DNA of 64,000 nt from the NCBI GenBank assembly GCA_023548195.1, contig JAJHZJ010000023.1:293636-357635 (forward strand), given 5' to 3'. Origin of the DNA: Bettongia penicillata ogilbyi. Its lineage: Eukaryota > Chordata > Mammalia > Diprotodontia > Potoroidae. How positions within the stretch are numbered: position 1 is the stretch's first letter; each line of letters starts with the position of its first letter. Both the position numbers and the translations under genes were made by a program. The notes under the pieces were generated by a model. The model ran no database searches. It saw only the letters and a program-made list of their open reading frames with translations, and had not been told where the DNA came from. Shown piece after piece: positions 1-11,067 of this stretch.

Positions 1-766
1 TTTGATATTTCCTAGGGGATATTTTCCTGGCTGATAAAATAAGATACTCAGAAATCTGATCATTTGGACAGAGTAATAAAAGTGAGTAATTAATAGAGTA
101 AGAACTTGATCATTTAGGGCGTTCAAGGCTGAACTTAAGTATAAATGAGAAGACGGTTTTGAAGTAAAGCAGTATTACGACTTTCCTAGAGAATGCAGAA
201 CAATCAGAAATAGGTTAACTAAGTATTGCCTAGTAGAGGTACTCTGCTTTAATGGCTAGAGAAGTGGGTTGTGATTTGCGTGTTGTATATACAGCTAGGC
301 CCAGAGGAGTGCAAATAATGAATCCCCTTGAAGTAGTCACGTTATTCTAATTCACATTGCCTATGTCCATTGGCTAGAGCCAATGACCATACTTTTTACA
401 TAACTTCGAATAGTGCAAATTGGAATACATAAGACCACTTAGGGGAGTTCATTAGTCGCAGTAACCAGGATCGGGCTGAATGGTACCTTTTAAATGCCTG
501 AAAATCTTTTGTTCTCTTAATTAGTTTCAGTAACCCCCTACTATGCCCTTCTCCCCCATACACTCACAATCTTGTTCGAATTAGTCATTTCTTCAACGAG
601 CCCATTCTTCATGGATAGTACAGAGGTCAACCTCAACCCAGCCCTATCCAAACTGATTATATTTTCCTAATCAAGTCCCCTTTCTCCTTTCCTAACCCCA
701 TTCCCTCCTTCACCGTCTCTAGGAGGGTAGTACAAGCCAAACTTTATCTCATTTTCTCTCCCACAG
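1..766 (+). other. ATP2B3: ATP2B3 intron, 3' part, upstream of the site C exon
   Basis: Intronic sequence leading to the alternatively spliced exon at 767. I see no coding potential or recognisable repeat in it. The last 40 bases are pyrimidine-rich and end in the acceptor CTCTCCCACAG (756-766). The constitutive exon that precedes site C in this gene family lies before the window start. Confidence 0.8.
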
Positions 767-920
767 ATGGAGGTAGTGAGTACTTTCAAGAGAAGCGGTT
801 CATTTCAGGGTGCCGTGCGCCGACGTTCTTCGGTCCTCAGCCAACTCCATGACGTAACCAATATTTCTACCCCTACTCACGTAATTCTCTCTGCTGCCAA
901 TCCCACCAGCGCTGCTGGGA
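767..920 (+). CDS. ATP2B3: ATP2B3 (PMCA3) alternatively spliced site C exon, 154 nt
   Basis: Seen: an open segment starting MEVVSTF, continuing through QGAVRRRSS and LSQLHDVTN to STPTHVILSAANPTSAAG. It is preceded by a pyrimidine tract plus CAG and followed by the strong donor GTGAGT at 921. The length is exactly 154 nt, the usual size of the site C exon in plasma-membrane Ca2+ pumps, and the residues match my memory of the PMCA3 'a' insert better than PMCA1, 2 or 4. Known for the family: this exon sits in the cytosolic C-terminal tail, inside the calmodulin-binding region. Including it replaces the second half of the calmodulin helix and alters calmodulin affinity and autoinhibition. Since 154 is not a multiple of three, full inclusion shifts the frame of the last exon (10269). 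The initial ATG is internal to the protein, not a start codon. Codon 18-22 (RRRSS) is a basic-plus-serine cluster of the kind kinases recognise; this last point is inference. Confidence 0.95.
854..886 (+). promoter_or_regulatory. ATP2B3: Internal alternative 5' splice sites of the site C exon (87 and 114 nt)
   Basis: GAC|GTAACC at 853/854 and CAC|GTAATT at 880/881 would end the exon after 87 and 114 nt. Both lengths are multiples of three, so they would insert 29 or 38 residues and then rejoin the last exon in the b frame (IRVVKAF). The same two internal donors define the 'c' and 'd' splice forms in this pump family as I know it. Their preservation at the same spacing supports the gene call. 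Use in this species is inferred. Confidence 0.75.
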
Positions 921-931
921 GTGAGTCTTGA
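921..931 (+). promoter_or_regulatory. ATP2B3: Main site C donor and read-through stop codon
   Basis: GTGAGT (921-926) is the donor of the full 154-nt exon. If it is not used, the reading frame runs into the intron as Ser-Glu-Ser and meets TGA at 929-931. That would give a very short alternative tail, as in the read-through forms described for PMCA3. The stop position is seen; expression of such a form is inference. Confidence 0.7.
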
Positions 932-955
932 TTTCCCTTTTCTGATCATCTTTAA

Positions 956-1026
956 GCAAAAAAAATATATATATAAATATATATATACCAACCCCCCCTC
1001 TCCCCCAAAAAAAAACAAAAAAAAAA
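956..1026. repeat. A/T-rich and C-rich low-complexity stretch
   Basis: A-runs, TA repeats, C-runs and A-runs follow each other from 30 bases downstream of the site C donor. The position, immediately intronic to an alternative exon, makes it a possible binding platform for splicing factors. That role is inference from location only. Confidence 0.7.
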
Positions 1027-4000
1027 TTCCCAACCCTCCCCACAACTCTTTCTTCTCTTTTTTCCAGTCTTGCATTCTCTGCTCAACGTGGCTTTTAAGT
1101 TCTTCTTTTATTGCTCTGTCTAGTCCTTTTTCAGTCAAGATGGTGTATACGTTCTAAAGCCATGTTCTCTTACGATATTTCTCTACATCTGTGGTCCTGC
1201 TAGACCTGTTCTTTTAGCTGTAGTTTATTTTTTCTTTTGTTTCAGTTTAGTGCTCTTTTTGCCTTTGATTTCCATTTTACTTCCTTTGTATCTGCCGATG
1301 GTTTTTTGGTGAGTTTGGGCTACTTCTGGTGTTGTAACCTGTCTTTTGGTGTATTATGTGAGGGTTTGGGAGCACGGGTGCTCTGTTTAGAAGGGTGAGG
1401 GGTAGTGCAAAATCAGGAGTGTTTTTATAAAGAAATTGTCTTTTTCTGTATCATTTATGATGGAAGAATCCACTATCTAGGGGTGGGGCCCAAAATCAGT
1501 AGCACCCAGCCTTTTCTTGGAGTTGATTTCAAGGGGACGGATCCATTCTGAAATGCTCAGAATTCACCGGACATTACTACTGCCTTCCCAGAGACCATGG
1601 GCCAGGGGCAGTGTTACCTACTACTGGGCTGCTGCTACTGCTTTGCAATGGGAGCAATAACCCTGCTGCCTATGCTATCTCTTTCCATTCTGGAGGGAAG
1701 GCTCTGCCCTCTGAGCTTACTTCTCCAAGCTCTCTGATTTTTTCGATGTTCTCTATAAATTCAGTCTCGACCAAAATTTGTCCTGCTCTGAAGTTCTTTG
1801 ATTCCCCAGTGCGCTGTGAGGCCAAACACCTTGGAACACTGGCAGCATTGTTTTGGGGGATATTACTCGTTTCTACCATGGGTCCTATTCCGGACGTGGA
1901 TTCTACCACATCTTTGTTGTTTAGTATGGCTTCCCTCAGCAGCCCACAGAGCTAGATGGCTAAATTCTGACTTGGCCTACGCTCTTTCTCAGGGAAAATG
2001 CCCCATTATTCTTGACAAATGGCAAATCAGTTTGATTTTTTTCTTTTCCTTTTAGTTTAAAAATACCACAGGGCTTTTTCGAAAGAGGTAAGACAATTCC
2101 ACTACTGTGCCAATCAGTCCCCCCTCAAAACAGGCAAAGAAAAAAAAACAACACAGTTGCTCGAAGCACCACCCCCACAGCTAGACACATACATCACTGT
2201 TCCCTTGTTAATGGTTCCTTTAAGGGAGACTGGTAAACTATTGACAGTGCTGCTGATTTCACTCACATGTTGGCCTGCTTTTCATAAAATGCCAAGAGCT
2301 AAGAGTAAACCTTCGAGTATAGGCCCAAAGGGTTTGCGGAAGTCTGTAAATGCTGCCATTTTCTTTCCTTTCAGTGAGATGTAATCCCTTTGACCTGCAG
2401 TGAACAACATTTGATTATTTATACAGTCTGAAGGTCATTAACTGCGTCTTTTTCTCCCCATCACAGAATCTTTGGTTTTCTTTTAGGAACTGTTGTCAGG
2501 CCACCCATGGGGTGAGGTCCACGGTCCCTGTTGGCTAAGTTGTCATTTCTGGCTTATTTTAAATCAGTAGGAGAGCCCGACACATAGGAATTGCCAGTCT
2601 CCTCACCCCCTACCCCTCCCCACACTTGCAGCTGTGTCTATTCTCTGGACATTTTCTCCCATGAGCGCCAACCTCAAACCACGACTGAGGAAGTCACTTA
2701 TTGGTCCACAAGTATCTGCTGGTGCCAGGCAGATGGCCCCAAACATAGTCACCCGGGCAGCTCCCAGCAGAGAAATCCACACCATCACCCAGAGTACATC
2801 GGGAAGCTCGTTGTCACAAAAACACTGAGCACATGGCTAGGTAGGGCCTCCAAGCAGCTACTATAGAACATGAACAGTGTAGTACGCCAACTGTCCTTGG
2901 GACAGGGAGTGGGGGCAAGGAGGGCTTCTGCTGAGGGGAGAAACACCAATGCACCATTGGGAAGCCTTTGCACCTTGGCCCCATCCTTCTTGATATTGTT
3001 ATGTCCCTCCTGGTCCCAAGCCAAGGAGCACTACCAATATCAGTAGCCAAGCACTTCACTTTGCACTGTCTCTTTTTGTTCCTAGTTATCTCTGTCGGTC
3101 TCTGTGTTGTTTCAGGAGGGCATCAGCTCCCTTTTCTCCTCCCCATGATGCCATTGCTGCCTTCTCCATAGTGCTCTGACTTGACATTCTCACTGGTGCC
3201 CCTTTCCTGGGTCCTGAGCCATCAAACATCACTCCCTCTCCCTGCCATCTCCCTGCTGCTCTCTCTATCTCTCTTTCATGCCTCTTGGCTCCCAGATTCC
3301 TGCTTGTTCTCCTGCCTGTCCCTGGGCATCCTTTGTGTTCCTGGCACCTTCTTCTTCCCTGCAATGTGCCTGCCAGCCATTCTCTCCTTCCTTTCTGCTC
3401 CTGGGTGCCTCCCAGGAGCCAGCAGGTGGTAAGTACAGCGGAATAATAGTTCCCGCTGTTACCTGAACAGTTTAGGTGAGGAATTCACCAAACAGCAGCT
3501 GGGTGAAAGGTTAGCTGCTTCTCACTCACTTTGCAGGGTAGGGGAAGAGGAGGGTTCTCCATCCCCTTTGGGTCACACCTGCATTCCTCTCCAAGAGCTG
3601 GATTTGAGAGGATAAAAGGAAGTAGGAACAAGGAATTCTGGCGCCTAAGATCAGTTTGTCTCTTTTATGATTGGGTTGTACTTTCTGGAAAAGATCATCT
3701 GTTTGGGATGAGTCCATTGGAGCTGAACAGCACTGACTCTCCTACGTGGCTGTTGTCCTGCTGGGGGGCTAAGACCCGCATCAACCATGTTGGAGGTGAC
3801 TAGCATGTAATGAGACTAGTTCCCCAAGCCACACAGGAAAATCAGTGTTAATCCTTCACGGTCACACCCCAGAGGCGTGCAGGAAACTAGAGAACACCTT
3901 TGTTCTGTTTCAGAAAGTGTGTGTGACCCAGCCAAGGAAATGGATCAGGAAGCATGCCCGGCATCATCTTCTTAAATTTCGGGAGGCATCCAAGGTGCAG

Positions 4001-5515
4001 ATATTAAACCAGAAACAGGTGTCCCTCCCCCAAATGGGGCTTCTCTCCTGAAATCAACAACACAGCTTATTCATTTACATGCTAAAACATTTGATCATCA
4101 AAATCTGTTCTCATGATCTGCTCAGTCCCAACAAGGATGAGTAACTGGGACCTGAAGTGCTTTGGTTGAGGGTCAAAATGGTTGAAAAATAAGACGACAT
4201 TTTTCTGATAACTCCAAGCTGTCCACAGGGCTACTGCCCAGACAATCCTAATAGTGCTTTGGGGTCCAAGAAAAGAGAAGTCGTGAGGGATGGTTGGGGA
4301 GTGGGGGGAACATGGTGGGGAGGGATGTGAAGACCTTTGGCAAAGCATTGCTTAGAGAGCCAGGGTTCTCTATACACTGTGTATAGCTTTTGAAAGAATA
4401 CACACTCAAGACATCCCTCTTAAACATACCAGGGATATAAACACATTCTGGCCCCAAATGCCATTCCTCTACATCTTGAGTGCTTTTTGGTAAGACTGAG
4501 CCTGAAATGAATTCTTGACCAAAACAGTGACCTGGGACCACCCCATGCCTTTCATCTCCAAATTCAATTGCATCCCCTCCCAAACCCATTTCTTCTAGTT
4601 GGACCTCAAGAAGGGCAATGGATGGACTCGGCTGCCCTCTGTTTGGCGTTGGATCTTCCTGGATTTTCCCCCTGCTGGTTTCCCTTTTGGTTTGATTATC
4701 ATTTGCCGTCATTAGCATTTGAATATTGTTTGCTGCTCCCTGCTGTGTTGCTCACATCTGCCCATCAGCGCTTCTTCATTTATTAGGCGCAACACTGGCA
4801 GCATGAGACCTAAGGCCAAAGGAAACCCTTCCGTTCCAATTCATTTTTATCTGAATGCTTTTAGAATAAAAATAGTGAATTCTAGCCCTCTCTTGGATGA
4901 GCAGTTATTGCTCCTGCTTCTTAAGGGCCTATATCTTCCCAGTTAAAAAAGAGTATGAAAAACCCAAGAATGGGACTTGGGATTTTTCCCTGGTAGTATA
5001 AACATAACCCATCCTTACTCCAGTAAAGCCAATCCATTCAACAGAAATATGTCCAATGCACTGAGGAAACAATCCTGGTAGACTTTCAGACCTTGCAGAC
5101 TATCCATGAACTCAGACTGGTCACCAATGTTTCATCCATCCAGAACCCCAACCCTTTCCCTCTCTGCCACATCCCTGACTCTAGAAAAGTAGGGACTTGA
5201 TGAAATATTTGCAAACTATTCCTTATAGTTTGGACTCACTGGGAAGTAGCCTCCAGAGAGAAAAACTAAGCAAGTAGCTTTGGAGGTAGCCTCCTCTTCT
5301 CCCTCTCCCCCTCCTCCTCCTCCTCTGACAAACTCTCTGCTGAAACCTCATAGACCATAAAAACAAACTAGCACAGAATGAATGAGGCCTGTCTATCCCA
5401 GTGGTAAGCCTGAGGTTCCTTTCATAGTGCCTACTTTAATTCAAAGACATACATTCACAAACTCTGCTTTCCTTGTTTGTTTATTTTATTTTATGTGTGT
5501 GTGCACGAGTGCGTG

Positions 5516-5518
<3 letters not shown>

Positions 5519-5554
<36 letters not shown>
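5519..5554. repeat. (GT)n microsatellite
   Basis: About 18 uninterrupted GT units inside the ATP2B3 last intron. Confidence 0.95.
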
Positions 5555-5556
<2 letters not shown>

Positions 5557-6189
5557 ATGTCCCCCACGTGCCTCATTAGTTTCCCTCAGGGCCCAGGCAT
5601 GGATGGACCCACCAGTGACTTGGCATGCAATTCTCCCTGTTGAAACAAGGGGCCACTCGAGGCCTGTCCCCAGCCCTTCTTCCAGCAATAATGGGCCTTT
5701 ATACTCGAATGTTTACTGTGGCAATAATGCATGAGTTTTGTACCCAATGCTTCCTCTGAGGGGGTTGCAGACTGTGTCGGTCGGCCATGGACAGAGGCCT
5801 TCTCTATGTTGTCTTGTTTCTCTGTATCATGCCGGAAACAGAGTCACAAGCGGTTTGGGGGGTTGGGTGAGGTTTTTTTTTTCCTTTATTTTCCTCCCTT
5901 TTCATTTGATTCTGGTAGCATGCAAACCTTCCATCCAGCTTTGCAAGGCCTGAACCTGGGCCTCAGTTGGAGGCCTCACAGCTTTGTGTTCCCACCACTC
6001 TCCATGAGCATGTGGAGACTTTTTAAATCATTGGTGCAAGAAAACCTTTTTGTCGCATGGAATGTGCAATGCCTTAAAAATTGAGCTCAGTCTCATGTTG
6101 AAAGGAGCTTTTTTGTCAAGAAAAAAAAAATCTCCAAATTCACCTCTCCAAAGAAACAAAAATGTAAAACAATAACAAGAATTTTCACA

Positions 6190-6402
6190 CAACACTTTAA
6201 AGCATTTTATACACATCATAGTATAGATTCCAAGCTGGAAAAGATTGTCAAGGCCAGCTAGCCCAGCCTCTTCATTTCCCAGTGGAAACTGAGACCTAGA
6301 AAAGTTGAGGGATTTGCCCAAGGTCACAAAGATAGTATAAAGCTGTGGAAGGATTTGGGCTCAGGTCCTCTGACTCCAAATCCAGCACAGTCCATTATAC
6401 CC
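6190..6402 (-). mobile_element. MIR-like SINE
   Basis: Contains the minus-strand MIR core order: 'gaaactgaga', 'gcccaaggtcacaaag', then 'ctctgactccaaatccagcac'. Diverged, so an old copy. Confidence 0.75.
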
Positions 6403-6407
6403 CACTA

Positions 6408-6592
6408 CTTTGAACCTCACAACCACCTGGTGAGGCAGCTACTAAAGGTGCTTAGAGGAAAGAGTTTCCCAATTTTACATTCAGGGAAACCAAGGCTCTG
6501 AGAAATTAAGAGATAGGACTTGCCTGCGATTGCATAACTAGAGTCAGAGGTGGGATTTGAACCAAGGCCTTCCTGATTCCACTGAGGCCCCA
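6408..6592 (-). mobile_element. MIR-like SINE
   Basis: A second minus-strand copy, starting with 'cctcacaaccacctggtgaggcag' in shortened form and running through 'gggatttgaaccaaggccttcctg'. It abuts the previous copy. Confidence 0.75.
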
Positions 6593-6754
6593 TGTGATCT
6601 CTCTAGACAACCCTAAAATATCCAGAATTTACCCAATTCCCAAGAGATTTGGAGACTTAGGAGGCATTATACCTTGCATTGCTGGAAGGACTTAGAGTTT
6701 TTTCTCTCCTAAAGAAATATGGCATTTTTCTTCCTCGGGCAGCTGAACAATTAT

Positions 6755-6829
6755 TGATGATGATGATGATGATGATGATGGTGTTGTTGTGATGGTGATG
6801 ATGATGGTGATGGTGATGATGATGATGAC
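6755..6829. repeat. (ATG)n-type microsatellite
   Basis: ATG/GTG units with a few GTT interruptions, directly before the next MIR-like copy. Confidence 0.95.
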
Positions 6830-6830
6830 T

Positions 6831-7011
6831 AGCATTTCTTGAGCACCTACTATGTGCCAGGCACTAAGCACTTTTACAAGTATCTCATTTGGTCCTCACA
6901 ATAACCCTGTGAGGTAACGACTTAGAGAGGTTAAGTGACTTGTCCAGTGATACACAGGCAGGATCTGAACTCAGACCTTCCTAACTCCAAGCCCAACACT
7001 CAATCCACATA
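6831..7011 (-). mobile_element. MIR-like SINE
   Basis: Nearly complete minus-strand MIR. It starts 'tagcatttcttgagcacc', then 'tactatgtgccaggcac', 'aataaccctgtgaggta', 'gttaagtgacttgtcc' and 'gatctgaactcagaccttcc'. Confidence 0.85.
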
Positions 7012-7514
7012 AGCTAACTGCCCTTATTTACTCTAGTAAACCTACCTTTTCCTGGGGAGAGCTGCTTTATGAGAGAGGGACTCAAACACCCTATCTTCTC
7101 AATGCCTTTATTGGCATCCCTGGAAAGTGTCTCCAAAGAAAGTTTTTTTATAAGGCCGAGGTCTCCTATGTATCCAGTCCCCATACTAGACATTACAGGA
7201 ACAATATAAAAGAAGGATTGGTCGTCTCTTTCCCTCCAATAGGCAACCACTAATTGGCTTGGGTGTCAGCTCAGCCCTTCCAAGTTCCATGAAGCTTAAA
7301 CCTAGACTTGAACTCAGACAACTGTGTCCTGGACCCCCTCTTGAGTAGTCATTTCAAAGTGTCCTGAGTCAAGCTGGAAAATAGCTTAGATCTCATCTAG
7401 TCACACCAGAGAGATGCCAGCAACTAGATACATTTCCCCTTTAATGCTAGAGTTTCACAGCATTAGTATCCTCTCCTCCACTGCTACTGAGCTTCTTGCC
7501 ATCTTAAAAAAAAC

Positions 7515-8030
7515 TTAGACCCACCCATGAATTAGTTCAATTCCTTCATTTTAAAGATGAGGGAAGATATAGTGAGACCACTCACCACACAGCAAGTTAA
7601 TGGCAGAACCAGGATATGAAACCTCCTAGTCCAGCCCTTTTCCCCTCGCCCACTCTACCACATTCATAGACCCTTCTCTGAAAGGGTAACCACCTCTTGA
7701 TGCTTAGCAACCCCATCAGAAAACTCTCACCTAGATTACTCATATGAAGTACAGGCCCTCCAATGATCTCTACCCAGTTAACAGCTTACTATCCCAAAGC
7801 AATATGTGAAGAGGCATTTCAAGAGTCAGTAACATCAGTCTGAAGTCACTGCTTTGCCAAGTACTAAATCAGGGAGCAGTTTTGAGCCCATCCGGTCCAA
7901 CTGCTATATTTTCTTCTAATCAGGAACCTGAGGCTCCAAGACAGAATGCTCAAGACCAAGTTAGTGGCCAAGCTAAACTGAGAATCCAGACTCCCAGCTC
8001 AATGCTCTGGACAGGACACTGCCTCCCTTT
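7515..8030 (-). mobile_element. Two degraded MIR-like fragments
   Basis: Fragments at about 7515-7660 ('ccttcattttaaagatgagg', 'aatggcagaaccaggatatg') and about 7880-8020 ('aggaacctgaggctccaaga') keep only the MIR core. The DNA between them is unassigned. Confidence 0.5.
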
Positions 8031-10268
8031 TCCCATGTTTAGACCCTCCAGGGTCATTTGGCCCTGGGTAAATGGAACACAATGGACTCATCCCAGATCC
8101 TCCTTCCTAGGGTTTCCTTTCTTCAAGGACACACATTCTAGTAACCCTTGAGAAAGTTTGCAAAAGGAAGTGCCATCAGCTATATCAGGGTATCTCTATG
8201 CCAATTAACTCCCCTCTGCACAGGCTCATGGAAACACGTCTGGTTTTCCAAGGCCACATCTTTATTGTGTATTTGGAGAGCTTTCTTTGCAGTTCAAGGA
8301 CCAATTCTGGATTTCACTGATTAACTTCTCAGCTTCCAGCACCCGACCTGTTCTTTCAGTGGTTAGGAAACAAGGTCTTGTCTATCACATTCCTTCCATT
8401 TCTGATGCCTGTGGCCACACAGACACTTTAAGCATGAAGCCTTTCTTCACAGCCTCAGGGTTAAGCCAGCAGAGTAGCCTAGTAAAGATAGAAAGCTAGG
8501 AACATTCAAATCTGCCCCCCAAATGGAGTCATGCCTGAGAATTCTGAGATCCTCTTGAGCTTTTACAGTGGATCTTCCTGGCCCATCCATATGAAATACA
8601 ATGGTAACTCAGAGTTACTCCTGGCACATGAATGGACATCCCTGAAAGGGTCTGAACTCAAGTGGTTTGTGAAAACTATGAGTGGAGGAAACTCTCAGTA
8701 AAACCATAAAAGGTGGTGGGGGCAGGAGGGAGGCAGAGATATAGCATACTGAAAAGACATAAGTTTCTAACAAGGCTATTAGATACAATGAGGTGGTAAG
8801 CAGTGGCAGAGGTCAGGGACACCTGAAAAAGCAGACAGCAAGATGGGCACTGGGGTTTGATCTTGGCTCCTAAAGCAGAGCAAAATGAGAACGTGGCCTT
8901 CACATTTCTTGTTGGTTTTGTCCTTTAATTTGACTCGGCTTATTACACTAAAAGCGAAAGGAGGTTTTCCTCCCCATTCTTTGCTCGTGTCCCTCCCCAC
9001 CCCCACCCCCACCCCACCCCCGCTTCCTCATCCTGTCTCCATTGCCATCTGTCCTGCCTCCAGTGAATGTATGCTCAGGAAGCGGAATGCTTCTCTCTCA
9101 AGACAAAAGCCCATCTCCTCCTACTGGAACCTGCCCTCAGGTTGCTTGAGCTCACTAAACTCATCCATCAGGTGCCTATTTCTGTTGCAGAGTCTAACAC
9201 CGGCATCCCCTCCACTTCCGTTCCTTTGGTTTCATTTGGTTTGGTTTGGGGTTGTTGTTGACCAGCCACTTGACCTTCCCCTGTTCTTATAATGTTTTGT
9301 CTCCTATGTGTGCCACAGTCTGGATCAGTCCACGGTAATGCATTCTCCAACTTATAACTGTTCATGCACATTTATAAGGGACCATACACGAAATGTCACC
9401 ATGCACAGGTGGGATCGGAGATTGGGTGTGTGGGGTGGGAGAAGGGGGAAGGAAAACGAGGGAGGGGGACACTTCAGCCTCAGTTATGTCTACTCTGGAT
9501 TTTGAGATCTGTCAAAATCTTAGCTCAATGGATTCCTGAGGAGGCCAATGTGAATTACCCAGGCCCTTCTTTACCTTAAAACTTTGGAAGCAGAGCCTTC
9601 TCTTAAAGGGCTTCCACATTCTTTGAGTTTGTGATTCTCAGCTTCTCAGGTTTTGACCCAACTCTTCAGTGATCAGGCTGGTGGCAGTGCCAGGGAGGGC
9701 AACAGGTATCCAAACCAAGTAAACCTTGCTATGTCACATGGCTACAGGAGGGAAAAACAAAAACATGCTGTCACAGGGAGCCACAGGACCAAAAATATAA
9801 ATAGGTAATTGGTTGAACAAAGTCATGATTTTTACCATGGAATGTGTTCAGAATATGGTTTTGATTGTAAAATGACAGTTTGAGGGCAACCTCCCAGGGA
9901 GGTGCCTCAACTTGGAACCTCAGATCCCAAATCCAGGAATCAGAAGGGTTGCAGATAGATCTCAGAGTGGTCCAAATTAGCACAAAATCAGGATACTCAA
10001 ACCTACTATTCTCCCTCCATGAGGCTGTAGTTTCTCAGATTGCCTTAAAGGTCCTTTAGTATTCACATGCGATATTCCAAGTCTTCACTGCCCATTATTC
10101 CAGCCCTCAAGGGATGAACAGTTATAATGAAACAACTCCAACAAGTCATTGAGGTGGACAGACCCAGTGGGTAGCAATAAGTGAACAATTTATGGTCTCC
10201 TCCTTATTTCCTCCCTTCTTCTCCCATTCCCAACTCTTGCCCTCCTGCCCCATCAATTCCCATTTCAG

Positions 10269-10294
10269 ATCCGGGTGGTGAAAGCATTCCGTAG
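10269..10294 (+). CDS. ATP2B3: Alternative-frame end of the PMCA3 a form
   Basis: When all 154 nt of the site C exon are included, its last base (A at 920) joins AT at 10269-10270. The last exon is then read one frame over as NPGGESIP followed by TAG (10292-10294). This eight-residue end agrees, apart from one residue, with the PMCA3a C-terminus as I recall it from human. The 26 bases are therefore coding in two frames. Because the stop lies in the final exon, the a transcript should not be a target of exon-junction-dependent decay (inference). Confidence 0.9.
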
Positions 10295-10577
10295 CTCCCT
10301 CTACGAAGGACTGGAGAAACCTGCATCCAAGACCTCCATCCATAACTTCACGACGACGCCTGAGTTTCTGATCAATGACTACATCCACAACATCCCTCTC
10401 ATTGATGACACTGACGTGGAAGAGCTGGAGGAACGCCTTCGAGCCAGCCCCCAGCCCCCCTCCAATCAGAACAACAACGCCATAGACAGTGGTATCTATT
10501 TGACCACAGATGTCAGCAAGCCAGCTACCTCTTCTAGTCCTGGAAGCCCACTCAACAGTGTGGAAACTTCACTCTAA
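10269..10577 (+). CDS. ATP2B3: ATP2B3 (PMCA3) terminal coding exon, b-type C-terminal tail
   Basis: Role: the cytosolic C-terminal tail of PMCA3, a P-type ATPase that exports Ca2+ across the plasma membrane, mainly in neurons. Seen: 102 codons then TAA (10575-10577), after an acceptor CCCATTTCAG. Residues 1-17 of the exon ([17 protein letters not shown]) are the second half of the calmodulin-binding helix. Residues 22-33 (TSIHNF...PEF) and 42-49 (IPLIDDTD) are family hallmarks. An acidic stretch (EELEERL) and a proline/asparagine-rich segment follow, and the last four residues ETSL are a class I PDZ ligand. NDY, DDTDVEE and [15 protein letters not shown] identify PMCA3 rather than its paralogues. 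Compared with the human protein as I remember it, a few residues before SSPGSPL are missing and [11 protein letters not shown] differs. In this frame the exon follows either exon skipping (b) or use of the 87/114-nt donors. The exon continues as 3' UTR. The gene is X-linked in human. Confidence 0.97.
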   Translation: MRVVKAFRSSLYEGLEKPASKTSIHNFTTTPEFLINDYIHNIPLIDDTDVEELEERLRASPQPPSNQNNNAIDSGIYLTTDVSKPATSSSPGSPLNSVETSL

Positions 10578-10592
10578 CCGGAACTTCTCTCT

Positions 10593-10595
<3 letters not shown>

Positions 10596-10634
<39 letters not shown>

Positions 10635-10800
10635 GCACATATGCACACACAAAGGCACAAACATACATACATGCGCACACGCACACACACACACATACAC
10701 ATAGGCGCAAACATATATATGCGTGTGCACACACACAGGCACAAACATGCACACGCACAAACATACACACACACTCACACACACACACACACACACACTC
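10596..10800. repeat. Long imperfect (CA)n array in the 3' UTR
   Basis: Starts 19 bases after the stop codon. About 36 pure bases are followed by interrupted CACACA blocks and TACATA and CGCACA variants to about 10800. On the opposite strand it gives spurious cysteine/valine open frames. Confidence 0.95.
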
Positions 10801-11067
10801 AAAAAGGCCCACCTAACAAGACAGGGAAAGGACAAGGCTCTCCTAAGACGTTTCTTGCAGCGGAACAAATTAGACAAATAAGGATTTGGTATGACAGACG
10901 TTTGTTCAGCCAGACCACGAGGTCTAGCTTATTAAAGAAAAAGTGAACGAATACAATGCTAAAGATGGGGATGGATGTTTTCCCTACTTGTTTTATTCTT
11001 TTTGATCAATGATGAAAGAAATAACCTCCACAATTCCATTATATCATGGGGGCTTAGACTCTGAGAT

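Larger units (their letters stand above)
921..10268 (+). other. ATP2B3: ATP2B3 last intron (about 9.3 kb)
   Basis: Bounded by GTGAGT at 921 and by a pyrimidine-rich acceptor ending CCCATTTCAG at 10268. It contains an A/T and C-rich low-complexity stretch just after the donor, a GT microsatellite (5519-5554), an ATG-type microsatellite (6755-6829) and a run of MIR-like SINEs (about 6190-8030). 1030-5500 and 8030-10268 show no repeat I can name. The long open frames there, such as about 4248-4718 on the minus strand, lack recognisable domains and look like chance. Some PMCA3 forms use a further small exon here; I could not locate it. Confidence 0.85.

Noticed and set aside
800..1138. 112-residue minus-strand open frame overlapping the site C exon
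   Set aside because: The overlap with 800-920 is antisense to a verified exon. The coiled-coil-like part (1040-1138) is noted as a finding, but no gene is supported.
1670..1909. Minus-strand frame with a charged segment (ENIEKIRELGEVSSEGRAF)
   Set aside because: Suggestive of a decayed mobile-element protein, but I could not match it to any family and no flanking element structure was visible.
4248..4718. 156-residue open frame on the minus strand inside the ATP2B3 intron
   Set aside because: No recognisable domain or conserved motif, and nothing around it resembles an exon or retroelement. Length is compatible with chance in 64 kb.
10552..10877. Cysteine/valine-rich open frames opposite the ATP2B3 3' UTR
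   Set aside because: Direct translations of the CA array.
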